From positions 124,001 to 188,000 of the forward strand of contig CAVZEU010000001.1 in assembly GCA_963774415.1 (NCBI GenBank): a stretch of 64,000 nt of DNA. Direction: 5' to 3'. Under the pieces are notes generated by a model. The model did no database searches and was not told where the DNA came from. It saw nothing but the letters and a program-made list of their open reading frames with translations. The stretch is from SZUA-36 sp963774415 (lineage in GTDB: Bacteria > Pseudomonadota > Gammaproteobacteria > Xanthomonadales > SZUA-36). This document shows positions 1 to 8,563 of this stretch, in pieces. The number at the start of each line of letters is the position of its first letter. Within the stretch, counting starts at the first letter, position 1. A program made the translations under genes and the position numbers.

Positions 1-643
1 AGTCGGGGTCGAACAGGAAGTCGAGGCCTTGCATGAAATCACCGACGAACATGGCGTAAACGACCATGAACAGGAGGATGAGGAACAGCGCCGGCATCAT
101 GATTTTCACCGCGGTTTCCAGGCCCTGTCTCACACCTTTTCCGACGACCCAGACCGTCAGGCCAATGTAGACCGTGTGCCAGAAAATCATGCTCCACGGC
201 GAGGCCAGCAACTGGTTGAACAGCGTGCCGGAGCCGGCCCCGTCGACACCGCTGAATTCTCCCGCGAACGATTTGAAAACGTAGTCGACCGCCCAGCCGG
301 CGACGATGCTGTAGTACGTGAGGCCGAGCAACGGGATCAGGATACTGAGCCAACCAATGATCTGCCACCGCTGGCTGTGGCCTTCCGCCTTGGCCAGGTC
401 CGACATGCCGACGACCGGGCTGTGGTGCCCGCGCCGGCCCATGGCCAATTCCGCGGTGATGATCGGGATTCCCAGCAACACCACGAAGCCGATGTAAACG
501 AGGACGAAAGCGCCGCCGCCGTTGGTACCCGCGACGTACGGGAAACGCCAGATATTGCCGAGCCCCACGGCTGCGCCGATGGCGGCGAGCATGAACGCCA
601 GCGGAGAGGACCAGGTTTCGTGGACATTGTTATTCTCTTGCAT
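1..643 (-). CDS. Sodium:neurotransmitter symporter (NSS/SNF), 3' end outside window
   Basis: This gene would encode a Na+-coupled amino-acid (or amine) importer of the NSS/LeuT family in the inner membrane. The 214 visible residues begin MQENNNVHETWSSPLAF and contain the family's unwound TM1 signature AAIGAAVGLGNIWRFPY at about residues 20-36, then four or five further hydrophobic segments. The start at 643 is preceded by GGAG at 8 bases. About half of a usual 450-500 residue protein is present; the rest lies left of the window. It is 85 bases downstream of the PLP enzyme and on the same strand, so the two are probably co-transcribed and the carrier may import that enzyme's substrate (inference). 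The substrate cannot be read from this fragment. Confidence 0.93.
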   Translation of the reverse strand, partial: MQENNNVHETWSSPLAFMLAAIGAAVGLGNIWRFPYVAGTNGGGAFVLVYIGFVVLLGIPIITAELAMGRRGHHSPVVGMSDLAKAEGHSQRWQIIGWLSILIPLLGLTYYSIVAGWAVDYVFKSFAGEFSGVDGAGSGTLFNQLLASPWSMIFWHTVYIGLTVWVVGKGVRQGLETAVKIMMPALFLILLFMVVYAMFVGDFMQGLDFLFDPD

Positions 644-728
644 CTTCGTCTCCAGGAGGCAGGGGGGTATTCATGTGTCGGCTGCAAAAATCATACTGCA
701 AAGCCGCGGTCGCTGCTGTTGGAAATCG

Positions 729-1886
729 TCATGCCAGCAAATCGCGGTGTTTGTGCAATGCGCGGAACAGGTGCTCGATATCGGCCGTGTTATTGTAAAA
801 ATGCGGGGCGATCCGGAGCCGGCCGTCACGGCAGGAAACGACGATATTCTCGTTGGCCAGTTCACTGACCAGCCGGTTGTCGTCCGCGGCGTCCAGGGTA
901 ATCATCGCGGCGTGCTCGCGCCGGTCCGGCGGCGTTGCCAGGCGATAGTTCGCTTCCCGGGCCGCGGTCTTGATGGCATCGGTGAGGTGCTGAATTCTGG
1001 CTTCGATGGCTTCCAGGCCGATATCGTGCAAAATGCCCAGGCCCGCTTCGGCCATGTAGGTGTTGGGGACCGGCGGCGTGCCGGCCTCGAATCGCCTGGC
1101 CGAGTCGGCAGGCGTGTAGCGGCTGATGTCCATGGCCCAGATGTCCTGCTGGGCAAACCATCCGGTCAGGCTCGGCACCAGCGAGGGGATCAGTTGCTCA
1201 CGCACGTACATGAAGGCGATTCCGGCCGTGCCCAGCAGGTATTTCAGCATGCCGCCGACCAGAATATCGGCCCCCGCTTCCCTGGGATCGAACCGGAGCG
1301 TGCCCAATGACTGGTAACCGTCGACCATCATCAGCGCGCCCCTGTTTCTGGCAATTCGCGAAATCGCTTCCACGTCCTGGCGGGCGCCGTTCCTGAAGCA
1401 GACGTGGGCGGTCGCCACGATCAAAGTTCTGTCATCGATCGCCTGGGCGAATTTCTCGAGTGGAATTCTGCCGTCTACAGCGGCGATACGCACCACCTCC
1501 GCGCCGCGTGCCTGCTGTGCGTACCAGATTTGGGCGTTGGTGGGAAACTCGAAATCCGTGATGACGACCTTGTTGCGATCACCGCTGAAGTCCAGTGCGC
1601 TGGCGAGGGAATCGATGCCGGCCGATACCGACGCGGTGATCGCGACCTCGTCGGCGTCGACACCGAGCAGGCGCGCGACCGATGACCTGACAGCCTCGTT
1701 GCGTTCGAGCCAGTAATCCCATTCGGCGCCGTTTTCGTTGCGGGCGCGGAGGTATTTTTGCAATGACGCTCCGACCTCGCTCGCAAGGGCGCCATAGGAA
1801 CAGCTGTTCAGGTAGGTTTTGCGTTCCAGCACCGGAAATCGGGCGCGGATCTGTTGCCAGTCCTGGCCGTTGGCGGGGCTTGTCAT
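729..1886 (-). CDS. Class V aminotransferase-fold PLP enzyme
   Basis: This is a 385-residue PLP-dependent enzyme of the class V aminotransferase/cysteine-desulfurase fold, probably cytosolic. The Schiff-base lysine is Lys215 in GGMLKYLLGTAG, and the Asp that contacts the PLP pyridine nitrogen is Asp189 in MMVDGYQS. The order and spacing fit isopenicillin-N-epimerase-like or selenocysteine-lyase-like members better than IscS, because no C-terminal catalytic Cys loop is evident. The reaction (lyase, transaminase or racemase) cannot be decided from sequence alone. It lies upstream of the NSS symporter on the same strand and is divergent from a MarR regulator with a 146-base shared promoter region, so MarR control is plausible. 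Confidence 0.85.
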   Translation of the reverse strand: MTSPANGQDWQQIRARFPVLERKTYLNSCSYGALASEVGASLQKYLRARNENGAEWDYWLERNEAVRSSVARLLGVDADEVAITASVSAGIDSLASALDFSGDRNKVVITDFEFPTNAQIWYAQQARGAEVVRIAAVDGRIPLEKFAQAIDDRTLIVATAHVCFRNGARQDVEAISRIARNRGALMMVDGYQSLGTLRFDPREAGADILVGGMLKYLLGTAGIAFMYVREQLIPSLVPSLTGWFAQQDIWAMDISRYTPADSARRFEAGTPPVPNTYMAEAGLGILHDIGLEAIEARIQHLTDAIKTAAREANYRLATPPDRREHAAMITLDAADDNRLVSELANENIVVSCRDGRLRIAPHFYNNTADIEHLFRALHKHRDLLA

Positions 1887-1971
1887 GGGGCTTTTCCCGG
1901 TGGCATCGGGCGATCCTTCAAATGCATGAATTAGGTGGCAATCAGACAGCGAAAAAGGTATGCTCGCGATT

Positions 1972-2006
1972 ACATGAAAACGTATATATACATGAAAGTG
2001 TATGTA
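1972..2006. promoter_or_regulatory. Putative MarR operator (two direct repeats, one also palindromic)
   Basis: Two near-identical 14-mers, ACATGAAAACGTAT (1972-1985) and ACATGAAAGTGTAT (1990-2003), lie 18 bp apart in the divergent gap between the PLP gene and marR. The second extends into an inverted repeat TACAT-N8-ATGTA (1989-2006). The position, 27 bp before the marR start, is usual for autoregulation by a MarR dimer. Confidence 0.45.
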
Positions 2007-2032
2007 GTATCAAACTGGATCAGAGCATAAAA

Positions 2033-2485
2033 ATGGACAGGCACCAGCGGGGGGATCACTGGCTCGGAAAATTCGTCCCTTACCTGATCTACCGGATAAC
2101 GAACAAGCTCAACCAGCGGCTCAGGAAAAGCCTGCGCAAATCCGGCATCAACGTGGCCCGCTGGCGGGTCATGTCGGTGCTGAAGGACAAGAGTCCGTTG
2201 AACATGGGCGAGATCGTGGCCGCGACCATCATCGAGCAGCCGACGGTCAGCCGCATCGTCGATCAACTGGAGCGTGAAGGGCTGGCGATACGCAAGACGG
2301 ATGACAAGGACTCGCGCTACGTCCAGGTCATGCTCACCGACGAGGGCGAAGCGGCCTTTGCCGAGATTTACCCACTGGCGACCCGGCACCAGGAAAAAGC
2401 CCTGCAGGGATTTAGCGCGGAAGACATCCAGCTGTTGACCGCCCTGCTACAGAGAATCCTCAAGAACATCGATAGGGAAGTCTAG
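2033..2485 (+). CDS. MarR-family transcriptional regulator
   Basis: This is a 150-residue winged-helix regulator. The N-terminal helix (about residues 13-40) gives the dimer contact. The HTH spans about 50-85 (RWRVMSVLKDKSPLNMGEIV, then IEQPTVSRIVDQLEREGLA). The wing contains the DxxSRYVQVMLT motif common in MarR proteins at about residues 93-105. The frame stays open upstream to 1763, but the Met at 2033 gives the normal family length. It is transcribed away from the PLP-enzyme/NSS pair and towards the TonB receptor. The likely ligand is a small aromatic or amino-acid-like compound handled by those neighbours (inference). Confidence 0.88.
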   Translation: MDRHQRGDHWLGKFVPYLIYRITNKLNQRLRKSLRKSGINVARWRVMSVLKDKSPLNMGEIVAATIIEQPTVSRIVDQLEREGLAIRKTDDKDSRYVQVMLTDEGEAAFAEIYPLATRHQEKALQGFSAEDIQLLTALLQRILKNIDREV

Positions 2486-2597
2486 GCCGGGCGGGCAATT
2501 TATCTCGTTGCGGTGCCATTTAAGATGGCATATAGTCGCCCTGATAACTTGCTTCCATTTTCCAAGAATCTACAGTCAACCACCACTGAGGTACGTC

Positions 2598-4976
2598 ATG
2601 AAAACGAAACAAGTCCGCAGACAGATTATTATTGCAGGACTGTTAACTTTTTGCGCATCGGCATACGCTGCCGAGAATGTGCTTGAAGAAGTCCTGGTAA
2701 CCGCCACCAAGAGAGGTAGCCAGGACGTTCAGTCGATCCCGGCTTCCATTTTCGCGGTCGGCGGCAAGTCGCTGGAAGACAAGGCTAATTTTTCATTCCG
2801 CGACATCGCGAGCAACATTCCCGGATTGACTTTCCAGGACCTGGGACCGGGTGACATGGAATTCATCATCCGCGGCGTGAACGGCAACGGGCCGGCGGTC
2901 GTGGGCAGTTACTTCGGCGAGTACGTCATCACCGCCAGCGACCAGCAGGACGGCGGCGGCAAGAACGCGCCGATCAAGCTGGTCGACATCGAGCGCGTCG
3001 AGGTCCTGAACGGCCCGCAGGGCACGCTCTATGGCGCCAACTCGATGGCCGGCAACGTCCGCTATATCCCGCGCAAGGCCGATCCGTCGAAGTTCGAATC
3101 CTATGGCGAGATCGATTATTCGAACATCCGTACGGGCGGCGACGGCTACGAGGCCAACGCCGTCATCAACCTGCCGATATTCACCGACAAACTGGCCATC
3201 CGGCTGGTGGGTTACCGCACCGACATGGACGGCTGGATCGACCAGCCGCGGTTGCAGACCGGGCCGAATACCTTCGACGGCAATGCCAAGGACATCAACT
3301 CCGAGGAAACCGACGGTGTGCGTGTCGGCATCTTCTGGCAGGCATCGGACAGGCTGAGTGTCGATTTCATGTATGTCGGCCAGCGCACCGATATCGGCGG
3401 CGCCTCGCGTTTCACGGCCAAGGGTTCCCCGGCGTGGCCGGCCGAGACACCGGCGATCGCCAACCTGCCGGGCAGTCCCGGATATGCCGATCTGGCGGGG
3501 GTGCCGTCGCTGACGCCTGATCGGAATTTCATCAATACCGACATCACGCAGTCACCCAGGGACGACGATGTCGACCTGTTCGGTACGACCCTGACCTACG
3601 ACACGGGCGTCGGCAGCTTCGTACTGTCCGCCAGCGACTATGAGCACAAGATCGATTACACCTTCGACAGCACCCCGATCCTGCTGTTCTTCCAGGCGCC
3701 TGTCGCCGGCATTACGAACCAGCCGCAGTCCTACAAGATCAAGATGGCGGAGGGACGCTTCGCCTCGAGCTTCAGCGGCCCGTTCAATTTTGTCGCCGGT
3801 GTCTACTACCAGAAAGAAAAACAGGATTTCGCCGTTCACGTGACCACGACCGACGGCAACGGCGGTAATGTGCCGTGGAATCCGTTGACTTCGAATGATA
3901 CTTTCTTATATGGCGGCACCGCGATTTTCGGCCGTTTCCGCAACGACGAGATCGAGCAGAAGGCCATCTACGGCGAAGCCACGTATGATTTCACGGATCG
4001 CTGGCAGCTCAAGGGCGGCCTGCGTTACTTCAAGGTCAATCTGACGTCCGATCAGGGCACGACGCATGCCTTCGGTAACGGCTTCGGCTTTCCTGTACCC
4101 GTGCCGGAAGGCGAAATCGTCGGCACCACAGCCAACGACTACCTCGTCGGCCGCCTCAAGTCTAATGAGGACCAGGTCACGCCGATGGTGGCGCTGTCCT
4201 ACCACTGGACGGATGACGTCATGACTTACATCCTGTATTCGGAAGGTTTCCGCACCGGCGGCGTCAACAACTCGAACCAGCCGTTCGCGCCGGGCATCCC
4301 GCCGATTTACGACTCCGACAAGCTGAAAAACTACGAGCTGGGTATCAAGTCGCAGTTGCTCGAGAACCACATGCAGTTCAACGCGACCCTGTTCCACATC
4401 GACTGGAGCGACATCCAGGTCGAGCCGCGTGACCCGGCCGGCAACATCCCGTTCACGACCAATGGCGGCAAGGCGGAGATCAACGGTGTCGAATGGGGCG
4501 TCAAGGTGTTGATGACCGACAACCTGCAGCTCGCCTTTACCGGTACCGGTTTCTTCAAACACGAACTGACCACGGACCAGCCGGTGCTGCCGGGCGCCTC
4601 GCCCTACGTCATCGTCGGCCAGAAAGGGGACAAAATCCCCAACGTGGCCAGCACCCAGTACAACCTGAGCCTGACTTACGATCATCCCGTGGGTGACGGC
4701 ATGTCCCTGCAGTTGATCGGTGACGCCACCTATCGCGGCAGCACCAATACCGAGTTCCGGCCGGACAGCCCGTTCAATATCCCGCTGGATTCGTACACGC
4801 AGTTCGATGTGTTCGTCAACCTGGACCTGAACGAGCACTGGACGATCGGTGCCTATGTCAAGAACCTGACCGATGAGTTCGGTGTCATCGACGGCATCGG
4901 TACCTTCCAGGACCCGCGGGCTATCATCGCCCTGCGTCCGCGCACCTTCGGCGCACGTCTGGTCTGGAGGCAATAG
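2598..4976 (+). CDS. TonB-dependent outer-membrane receptor
   Basis: This is a 792-residue outer-membrane active transporter energised by TonB-ExbBD. It has a signal peptide (about residues 1-24, ending ASAYA), then a TonB-box-like EEVLVTATKR, a plug domain with RVEVLNGPQGTLYGANSMAG at about residues 137-156, and a 22-strand barrel to the C-terminus. There is no N-terminal STN signalling domain, so it does not look like a FecA-type transducer. Start 2598 is chosen for its signal peptide and for GAGG 8 bases upstream; the frame extends to 2508 without such support. Substrate is unknown. The neighbouring propeller protein, amidohydrolases and amino-acid carrier hint at peptides or other organic ligands rather than a siderophore (inference). 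Confidence 0.93.
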   Translation: MKTKQVRRQIIIAGLLTFCASAYAAENVLEEVLVTATKRGSQDVQSIPASIFAVGGKSLEDKANFSFRDIASNIPGLTFQDLGPGDMEFIIRGVNGNGPAVVGSYFGEYVITASDQQDGGGKNAPIKLVDIERVEVLNGPQGTLYGANSMAGNVRYIPRKADPSKFESYGEIDYSNIRTGGDGYEANAVINLPIFTDKLAIRLVGYRTDMDGWIDQPRLQTGPNTFDGNAKDINSEETDGVRVGIFWQASDRLSVDFMYVGQRTDIGGASRFTAKGSPAWPAETPAIANLPGSPGYADLAGVPSLTPDRNFINTDITQSPRDDDVDLFGTTLTYDTGVGSFVLSASDYEHKIDYTFDSTPILLFFQAPVAGITNQPQSYKIKMAEGRFASSFSGPFNFVAGVYYQKEKQDFAVHVTTTDGNGGNVPWNPLTSNDTFLYGGTAIFGRFRNDEIEQKAIYGEATYDFTDRWQLKGGLRYFKVNLTSDQGTTHAFGNGFGFPVPVPEGEIVGTTANDYLVGRLKSNEDQVTPMVALSYHWTDDVMTYILYSEGFRTGGVNNSNQPFAPGIPPIYDSDKLKNYELGIKSQLLENHMQFNATLFHIDWSDIQVEPRDPAGNIPFTTNGGKAEINGVEWGVKVLMTDNLQLAFTGTGFFKHELTTDQPVLPGASPYVIVGQKGDKIPNVASTQYNLSLTYDHPVGDGMSLQLIGDATYRGSTNTEFRPDSPFNIPLDSYTQFDVFVNLDLNEHWTIGAYVKNLTDEFGVIDGIGTFQDPRAIIALRPRTFGARLVWRQ

Positions 4977-5033
4977 CGGCTGTGCGGGCCGGCGGTTAAG
5001 CGGCCTGCCAGTTCCCGTAAGCTGGAACAGGAA

Positions 5034-5070
5034 ACGGCCCCATGGAAGATATCCATGGGGCCGTTTTTTT
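5034..5070 (+). terminator. Rho-independent terminator of the first TonB receptor gene
   Basis: A perfect 13-bp stem, ACGGCCCCATGGA (5034-5046) with TCCATGGGGCCGT (5052-5064), closes a 5-base loop and runs into seven T residues. It lies 57 bases after the receptor stop, between convergent genes. The upstream side has only three A residues, so termination in the opposite direction should be weaker. Confidence 0.9.
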
Positions 5071-5081
5071 GCCTGTGGGAT

Positions 5082-8000
5082 TCAGGGCTTGGGTACGATG
5101 ACGTGGGGTATCTGCGCGTCCTCGAGCAAATCGTTCAGCCCTTTCAGGTCGGTATCGAGTATTTTCTGCATGTCGGACTTGATGCCGGCCCACTGCGTGC
5201 TCAGCTCGCTGGCCCGCAATTCGCTGCCCTGGTTGACGGGCGGATCCTGATCGAGGACGCTGATCAGGTGCAGTACCTGCGTGCTCAGCAGGCGGCTGGG
5301 GAAGGCGATGCGGTCCTGTACGCCGTTGGGCAGTGGGGGTTGCGGAACCTGCTCCTCCCAGGCTGCGATCTTGTCGATCAGCGCCTGGCCGCGCTTTGCG
5401 ATTTCCGCGCCCTGCGGGCTGGATTTCGTCATCTCCAGCAACTGCCGGGTTTGATCGGCGACCGACCGCAACTGGTTGGTCGACGCGTGGATGTCATTGA
5501 CCAGCGCCGTCATTTTTGCCAGTAGCTGCTGCTGGTGCGCCCATTCTTCGGCGGGGATCGGCTTGCGCCGCGGATCGAGCGCGACCTCGAGTGGCTCGGT
5601 CACGGTCTGGCCCTTGTAACTCAGCCGCACCTGGTAGGTTCCCGGGGCCACGCGGTAGGGCCGCATGCTGACGTAACGGATCGTGTCGGCGACCGGTGTG
5701 TAGCGTGCATGGCGCAGGTTCCACACGTAGCGGTTCAGACCCGGCTTCGTGCCCAGCGGCGGGGCGGGGGGCTCGGTGATGACGCCCTTGACGAACGTGG
5801 TTTGCTTTTCTTCTGATTGCTGGTTGCTGAAGGTGCGCAGCACCTTGCCGTCGGCATCCAGTATCTGCATCGTCAACTCGCCGTCCTTGCCGATCGTGTC
5901 GTCGACCGTGTAGTAGACCACGGCGCCATTGGGCGGGTTCTTGGCCTGCTGGGACGCCCAGGTGTTGATGTCCAGCCGGTAGGCCTTGACCGGCTTGAAC
6001 AGGTGCATGGCCTGGTTGGCGTCGTCTTCGCTGACCTGGCGCAGCGGTGAGATGTCATCGAGTATCCAGAAGGCCCGGCCCTGGGTCGATGCGACCAGGT
6101 CGTTGTCGTGGACCCGCAGGTCGGTGACCGGTACCCTGGGCAGGTTCAACTGCAGCGGCTGCCAGTTGGCGCCGTCGTCGAAGGAAACGTACACGCCGGC
6201 CTCGGTGCCGGCGTACAGCAAGCCCTGCCGCCGCGGGTCTTCACGCACCACCCGCGCAAACGCTTCCGGCGCAATGCCGTTGACGATGAGGGTCCAGCTC
6301 TTGCCGTAATTATCCGTCTTGTAGATCATCGGCGAGAAGTCGTTGAACTTGTAACGCGTGACGGCGATATAGGCGGTCGCCGGGTCGTGAGGGGAGACCT
6401 CGATTTCATTGACCTGGGCTTCCGGCATGTGCGGCGGCGTTACGTCGTCCCAGTGAGCGCCGCCGTCCCGGGTCAGGGATACGCGGCCGTCGTCGGAACC
6501 CGTCCAGATCGTATTCGCGTCATGCGGCGACTCGGCGATGTACATCAGCGTGGCGTAGGTTTCTCCGCCCGCGCCTTCGATCATGATCGGCCCGCCCGTG
6601 GTGCCCTCCTTGGCTTTCTCGTCGCGGGTCAGGTCCGGGCTGATGGCCGTCCAGGACTGGCCGCGGTCGGTGGATTTGAGGACGACCTGCGCGCCGTGGT
6701 AAATGACCTTGGGGTCGTGGCTCGATACTACCACGGGTGCGTTCCAGTTGAAGCGGTAGCGCAATTCGTTGCCGGGGCGGAAGCCGGCGAAATAGGGATA
6801 GGCCTCGATGTGACGCACTTCGTCGGTTTTGGAGTTGAGTTCCGCGATATTGCCCAGGATACCGGTGCCGTAGATCAGTACCGGGTTGTTCGGGTCGAGC
6901 GCGATGTGCGCGCTTTCACCGCCCGACACGGCCCTGAAATGGCGAATGCTGATACCGTTTTCCAACGTGCGGCTCGGAATGCGCACGGTCGAGTTGTCCT
7001 GCTGTCCACCGTAAAGGCGGTACGGGAAGGCGTTATCGACGAAAACCCGGTAGAACTGCCCGGTCGGTTGGTTATCCAGGGTCGACCAGCTAGCGCCGGC
7101 ATCGAAGGACACCGTGGCGCCGCCGTCGTTGCCTTCCACCATCAGGTGGTCGTCGTTGGGGTTGATCCACAAGGCGTGGTTGTCGCCGTGCGGTGTCTCG
7201 ACCCCGGTGAAGGTGACGCCGCCGTCGATCGAGCGGACCATCGATGCGGCCAGCACGTAGACCGTGTTCTCATCGATCGGGTCGGCAAAAACACGCGAAT
7301 AATACCAACCGCGGTCACGAATACCCGGGTCGCTGTTGACGCGTTTCCAGCTCACACCGGCGTCATCCGAGCGGTACACGCCGCCGTCGACAGCCTCGAT
7401 CATGGCCCAGACCCGGTCCGGGTTGGCGCGCGATACGCTGACGCCAATGTTGCCCATGAGCTTCGGCAGCCCTTTGTCGAGTTTCTGCCACGTGTCCCCC
7501 CCGTCCAGCGACCTGTAAATTCCGCTGCCGGGGCCGCCGCTGTGAACGGTCCATGGCTTGCGGCGATGATCCCACATGGCGGCATAGAGGTGGCGCGGGT
7601 TCGTCATGTCCATGCTCACGTCACTGGCGCCGGTGTTCGCATCGACGTACAACACGCGCTGCCAGGTGGCGCCGCCGTCCGTGGAACGGTATATGCCGCG
7701 CTCCTCGGTAGCGGCCCACGGGCTGCCCTGCGCGGCGACGAAAACGACGTCGGGATTGTCGGGGTCGATCACGATGTGCGCGATGTGCCGCGTTTTTTCG
7801 AGACCGAGATGTACCCAGGTGCGGCCGCCGTCGACGGACTTGTAGACACCGTCACCGTAGGAGGTGGTCACCCCCCGTACCGGCCGCTCGCCGGTGCCGA
7901 CATAAATGACATTGGGGTCGGACTCGGCCACCGCGATGGCGCCGATGGTGCCGGTTTCGAGATAGCCGTCCGAAATGTTTTCCCAGCTGACGCCGCCGTT

Positions 8001-8252
8001 TTCCGTTTTCCAGACACCGCCGCCGGTGGCGCCCATGTAATAGGTAAAGGGCTGGTCAGGATGGCCGGCCACGGCGGTGACGCGGCCGCCCCTGAAGGGG
8101 CCGACATTGCGCCAGACGAGGGCCTGGTACAGGTCCTGGTCAACGACGGAAGCGTCGTTTGCACGCGGCCTGGCCTGAACCGCGACCGGCAGCAGGCAGG
8201 TCGCCAGCAGCACGATCAGCAGTAATTTCGTTTTCGGGAATGTCAAGTTCAT
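5082..8252 (-). CDS. Exported Asp-box (BNR) beta-propeller protein, sortilin/VPS10-like
   Basis: This is a 1056-residue secreted or surface protein. A signal peptide (residues 1 to about 30, ending VAVQA) precedes a long series of Asp-box repeats of the S/T-x-D-x-G-x-T-W type, for example KSVDGGRTWVHLG, RSTDGGATWQRVL, RSLDGGDTWQKLD and KSTDRGQSWTAIS. These indicate one or two seven- or ten-bladed propellers as in sortilin/VPS10 and xyloglucanase folds. The last 300 residues look like an Ig-like domain followed by a helical stretch (AEEWAHQQQLLAKMTAL). Such proteins are often named glycosyl hydrolase, but I see no catalytic acid pair that I can assign. The ATG at 8252 is preferred over a GTG at 8261 because GAGGTG lies 6 bases before it. 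It is flanked by two TonB receptors and probably acts with one of them. Confidence 0.85.
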   Translation of the reverse strand: MNLTFPKTKLLLIVLLATCLLPVAVQARPRANDASVVDQDLYQALVWRNVGPFRGGRVTAVAGHPDQPFTYYMGATGGGVWKTENGGVSWENISDGYLETGTIGAIAVAESDPNVIYVGTGERPVRGVTTSYGDGVYKSVDGGRTWVHLGLEKTRHIAHIVIDPDNPDVVFVAAQGSPWAATEERGIYRSTDGGATWQRVLYVDANTGASDVSMDMTNPRHLYAAMWDHRRKPWTVHSGGPGSGIYRSLDGGDTWQKLDKGLPKLMGNIGVSVSRANPDRVWAMIEAVDGGVYRSDDAGVSWKRVNSDPGIRDRGWYYSRVFADPIDENTVYVLAASMVRSIDGGVTFTGVETPHGDNHALWINPNDDHLMVEGNDGGATVSFDAGASWSTLDNQPTGQFYRVFVDNAFPYRLYGGQQDNSTVRIPSRTLENGISIRHFRAVSGGESAHIALDPNNPVLIYGTGILGNIAELNSKTDEVRHIEAYPYFAGFRPGNELRYRFNWNAPVVVSSHDPKVIYHGAQVVLKSTDRGQSWTAISPDLTRDEKAKEGTTGGPIMIEGAGGETYATLMYIAESPHDANTIWTGSDDGRVSLTRDGGAHWDDVTPPHMPEAQVNEIEVSPHDPATAYIAVTRYKFNDFSPMIYKTDNYGKSWTLIVNGIAPEAFARVVREDPRRQGLLYAGTEAGVYVSFDDGANWQPLQLNLPRVPVTDLRVHDNDLVASTQGRAFWILDDISPLRQVSEDDANQAMHLFKPVKAYRLDINTWASQQAKNPPNGAVVYYTVDDTIGKDGELTMQILDADGKVLRTFSNQQSEEKQTTFVKGVITEPPAPPLGTKPGLNRYVWNLRHARYTPVADTIRYVSMRPYRVAPGTYQVRLSYKGQTVTEPLEVALDPRRKPIPAEEWAHQQQLLAKMTALVNDIHASTNQLRSVADQTRQLLEMTKSSPQGAEIAKRGQALIDKIAAWEEQVPQPPLPNGVQDRIAFPSRLLSTQVLHLISVLDQDPPVNQGSELRASELSTQWAGIKSDMQKILDTDLKGLNDLLEDAQIPHVIVPKP

Positions 8253-8282
8253 CGGAGTCACCTCGGAGTGAGAATGGATTCT

Positions 8283-8306
8283 GAATCATATGCCAAATCA
8301 TATATA
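8283..8306 (-). promoter_or_regulatory. Promoter/operator box of the propeller gene (copy 1 of a shared box)
   Basis: Read on the minus strand this is TATATGAT-TTG-GCATATGATTC, 30 bases before the start at 8252. It matches 19 of 22 positions of a box before the receptor gene at 8564, in the same orientation relative to its gene. It contains the inverted repeat ATATG-N6-CATAT and a TATGAT -10 candidate. A common regulator, or simply a common promoter type, is implied. Confidence 0.5.
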
Positions 8307-8313
8307 AAGAAAA

Positions 8314-8420
8314 CCGGTGATTGGCTTTGAAGTCGCCTCGAGCACCCATGCGGAGGCGCGACTGGAACCCGAGCCGCCTGGGAAAGCGAGTAAACGGGAG
8401 GCGGTGCCGACGATCACCGG
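8314..8420. other. Candidate structured intergenic element (three-way junction)
   Basis: Three nested pairings are visible in the 311-base gap: CCGGTGAT (8314-8321) with ATCACCGG (8413-8420); AGTCGCCTC (8331-8339) with GAGGCG-C-GACT (8353-8363, one bulge); and CCGCCT (8374-8379) with AGGCGG (8399-8404). Together they form a closed three-way junction of 107 bases. I see no cobalamin box or other riboswitch core. It may be a structured leader, a small mobile palindromic element or an sRNA. Confidence 0.35.
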
Positions 8421-8464
8421 GCTGTGCTTTTCCGACCGTCCTTCAATTACTTCCTGGATTGTGC

Positions 8465-8495
8465 TTGAAGACTTATATGATACAGCATATGATTC
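8465..8495 (+). promoter_or_regulatory. Promoter/operator of the second TonB receptor (copy 2 of the shared box)
   Basis: TTGAAG (8465-8470), a 17-base spacer and TATGAT (8488-8493) form a good sigma-70 promoter. The spacer and -10 are overlaid by TATATGAT-ACA-GCATATGATTC (8474-8495), which includes the inverted repeat ATATG-N6-CATAT. The receptor start is 68 bases downstream. Binding of a dimer here would block the -10 element. Confidence 0.55.
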
Positions 8496-8563
8496 AACAT
8501 ACAGATGCGAGTTCGCAGATGTGTGGTGCCCCAAACCATGAAATTCTTCGGGAGGTAACATTA

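Noticed and set aside
6108..8225. 705-codon open frame on the plus strand opposite the propeller gene
   Set aside because: It mirrors the coding frame of the minus-strand gene, as GC-rich third positions suppress antisense stops. Its composition (runs of Arg, Val, Gly, Asp, His) has no domain, signal or ribosome site.
8310..8420. Cobalamin riboswitch before a TonB receptor
   Set aside because: No B12-box-like core or typical junction sequence. Only the three stems themselves are supported, so it is reported as an unclassified element.
8317..8541. 74-codon ORF over the structured element
   Set aside because: No ribosome site, overlaps the receptor promoter, and both strands are open because of the inverted repeats.
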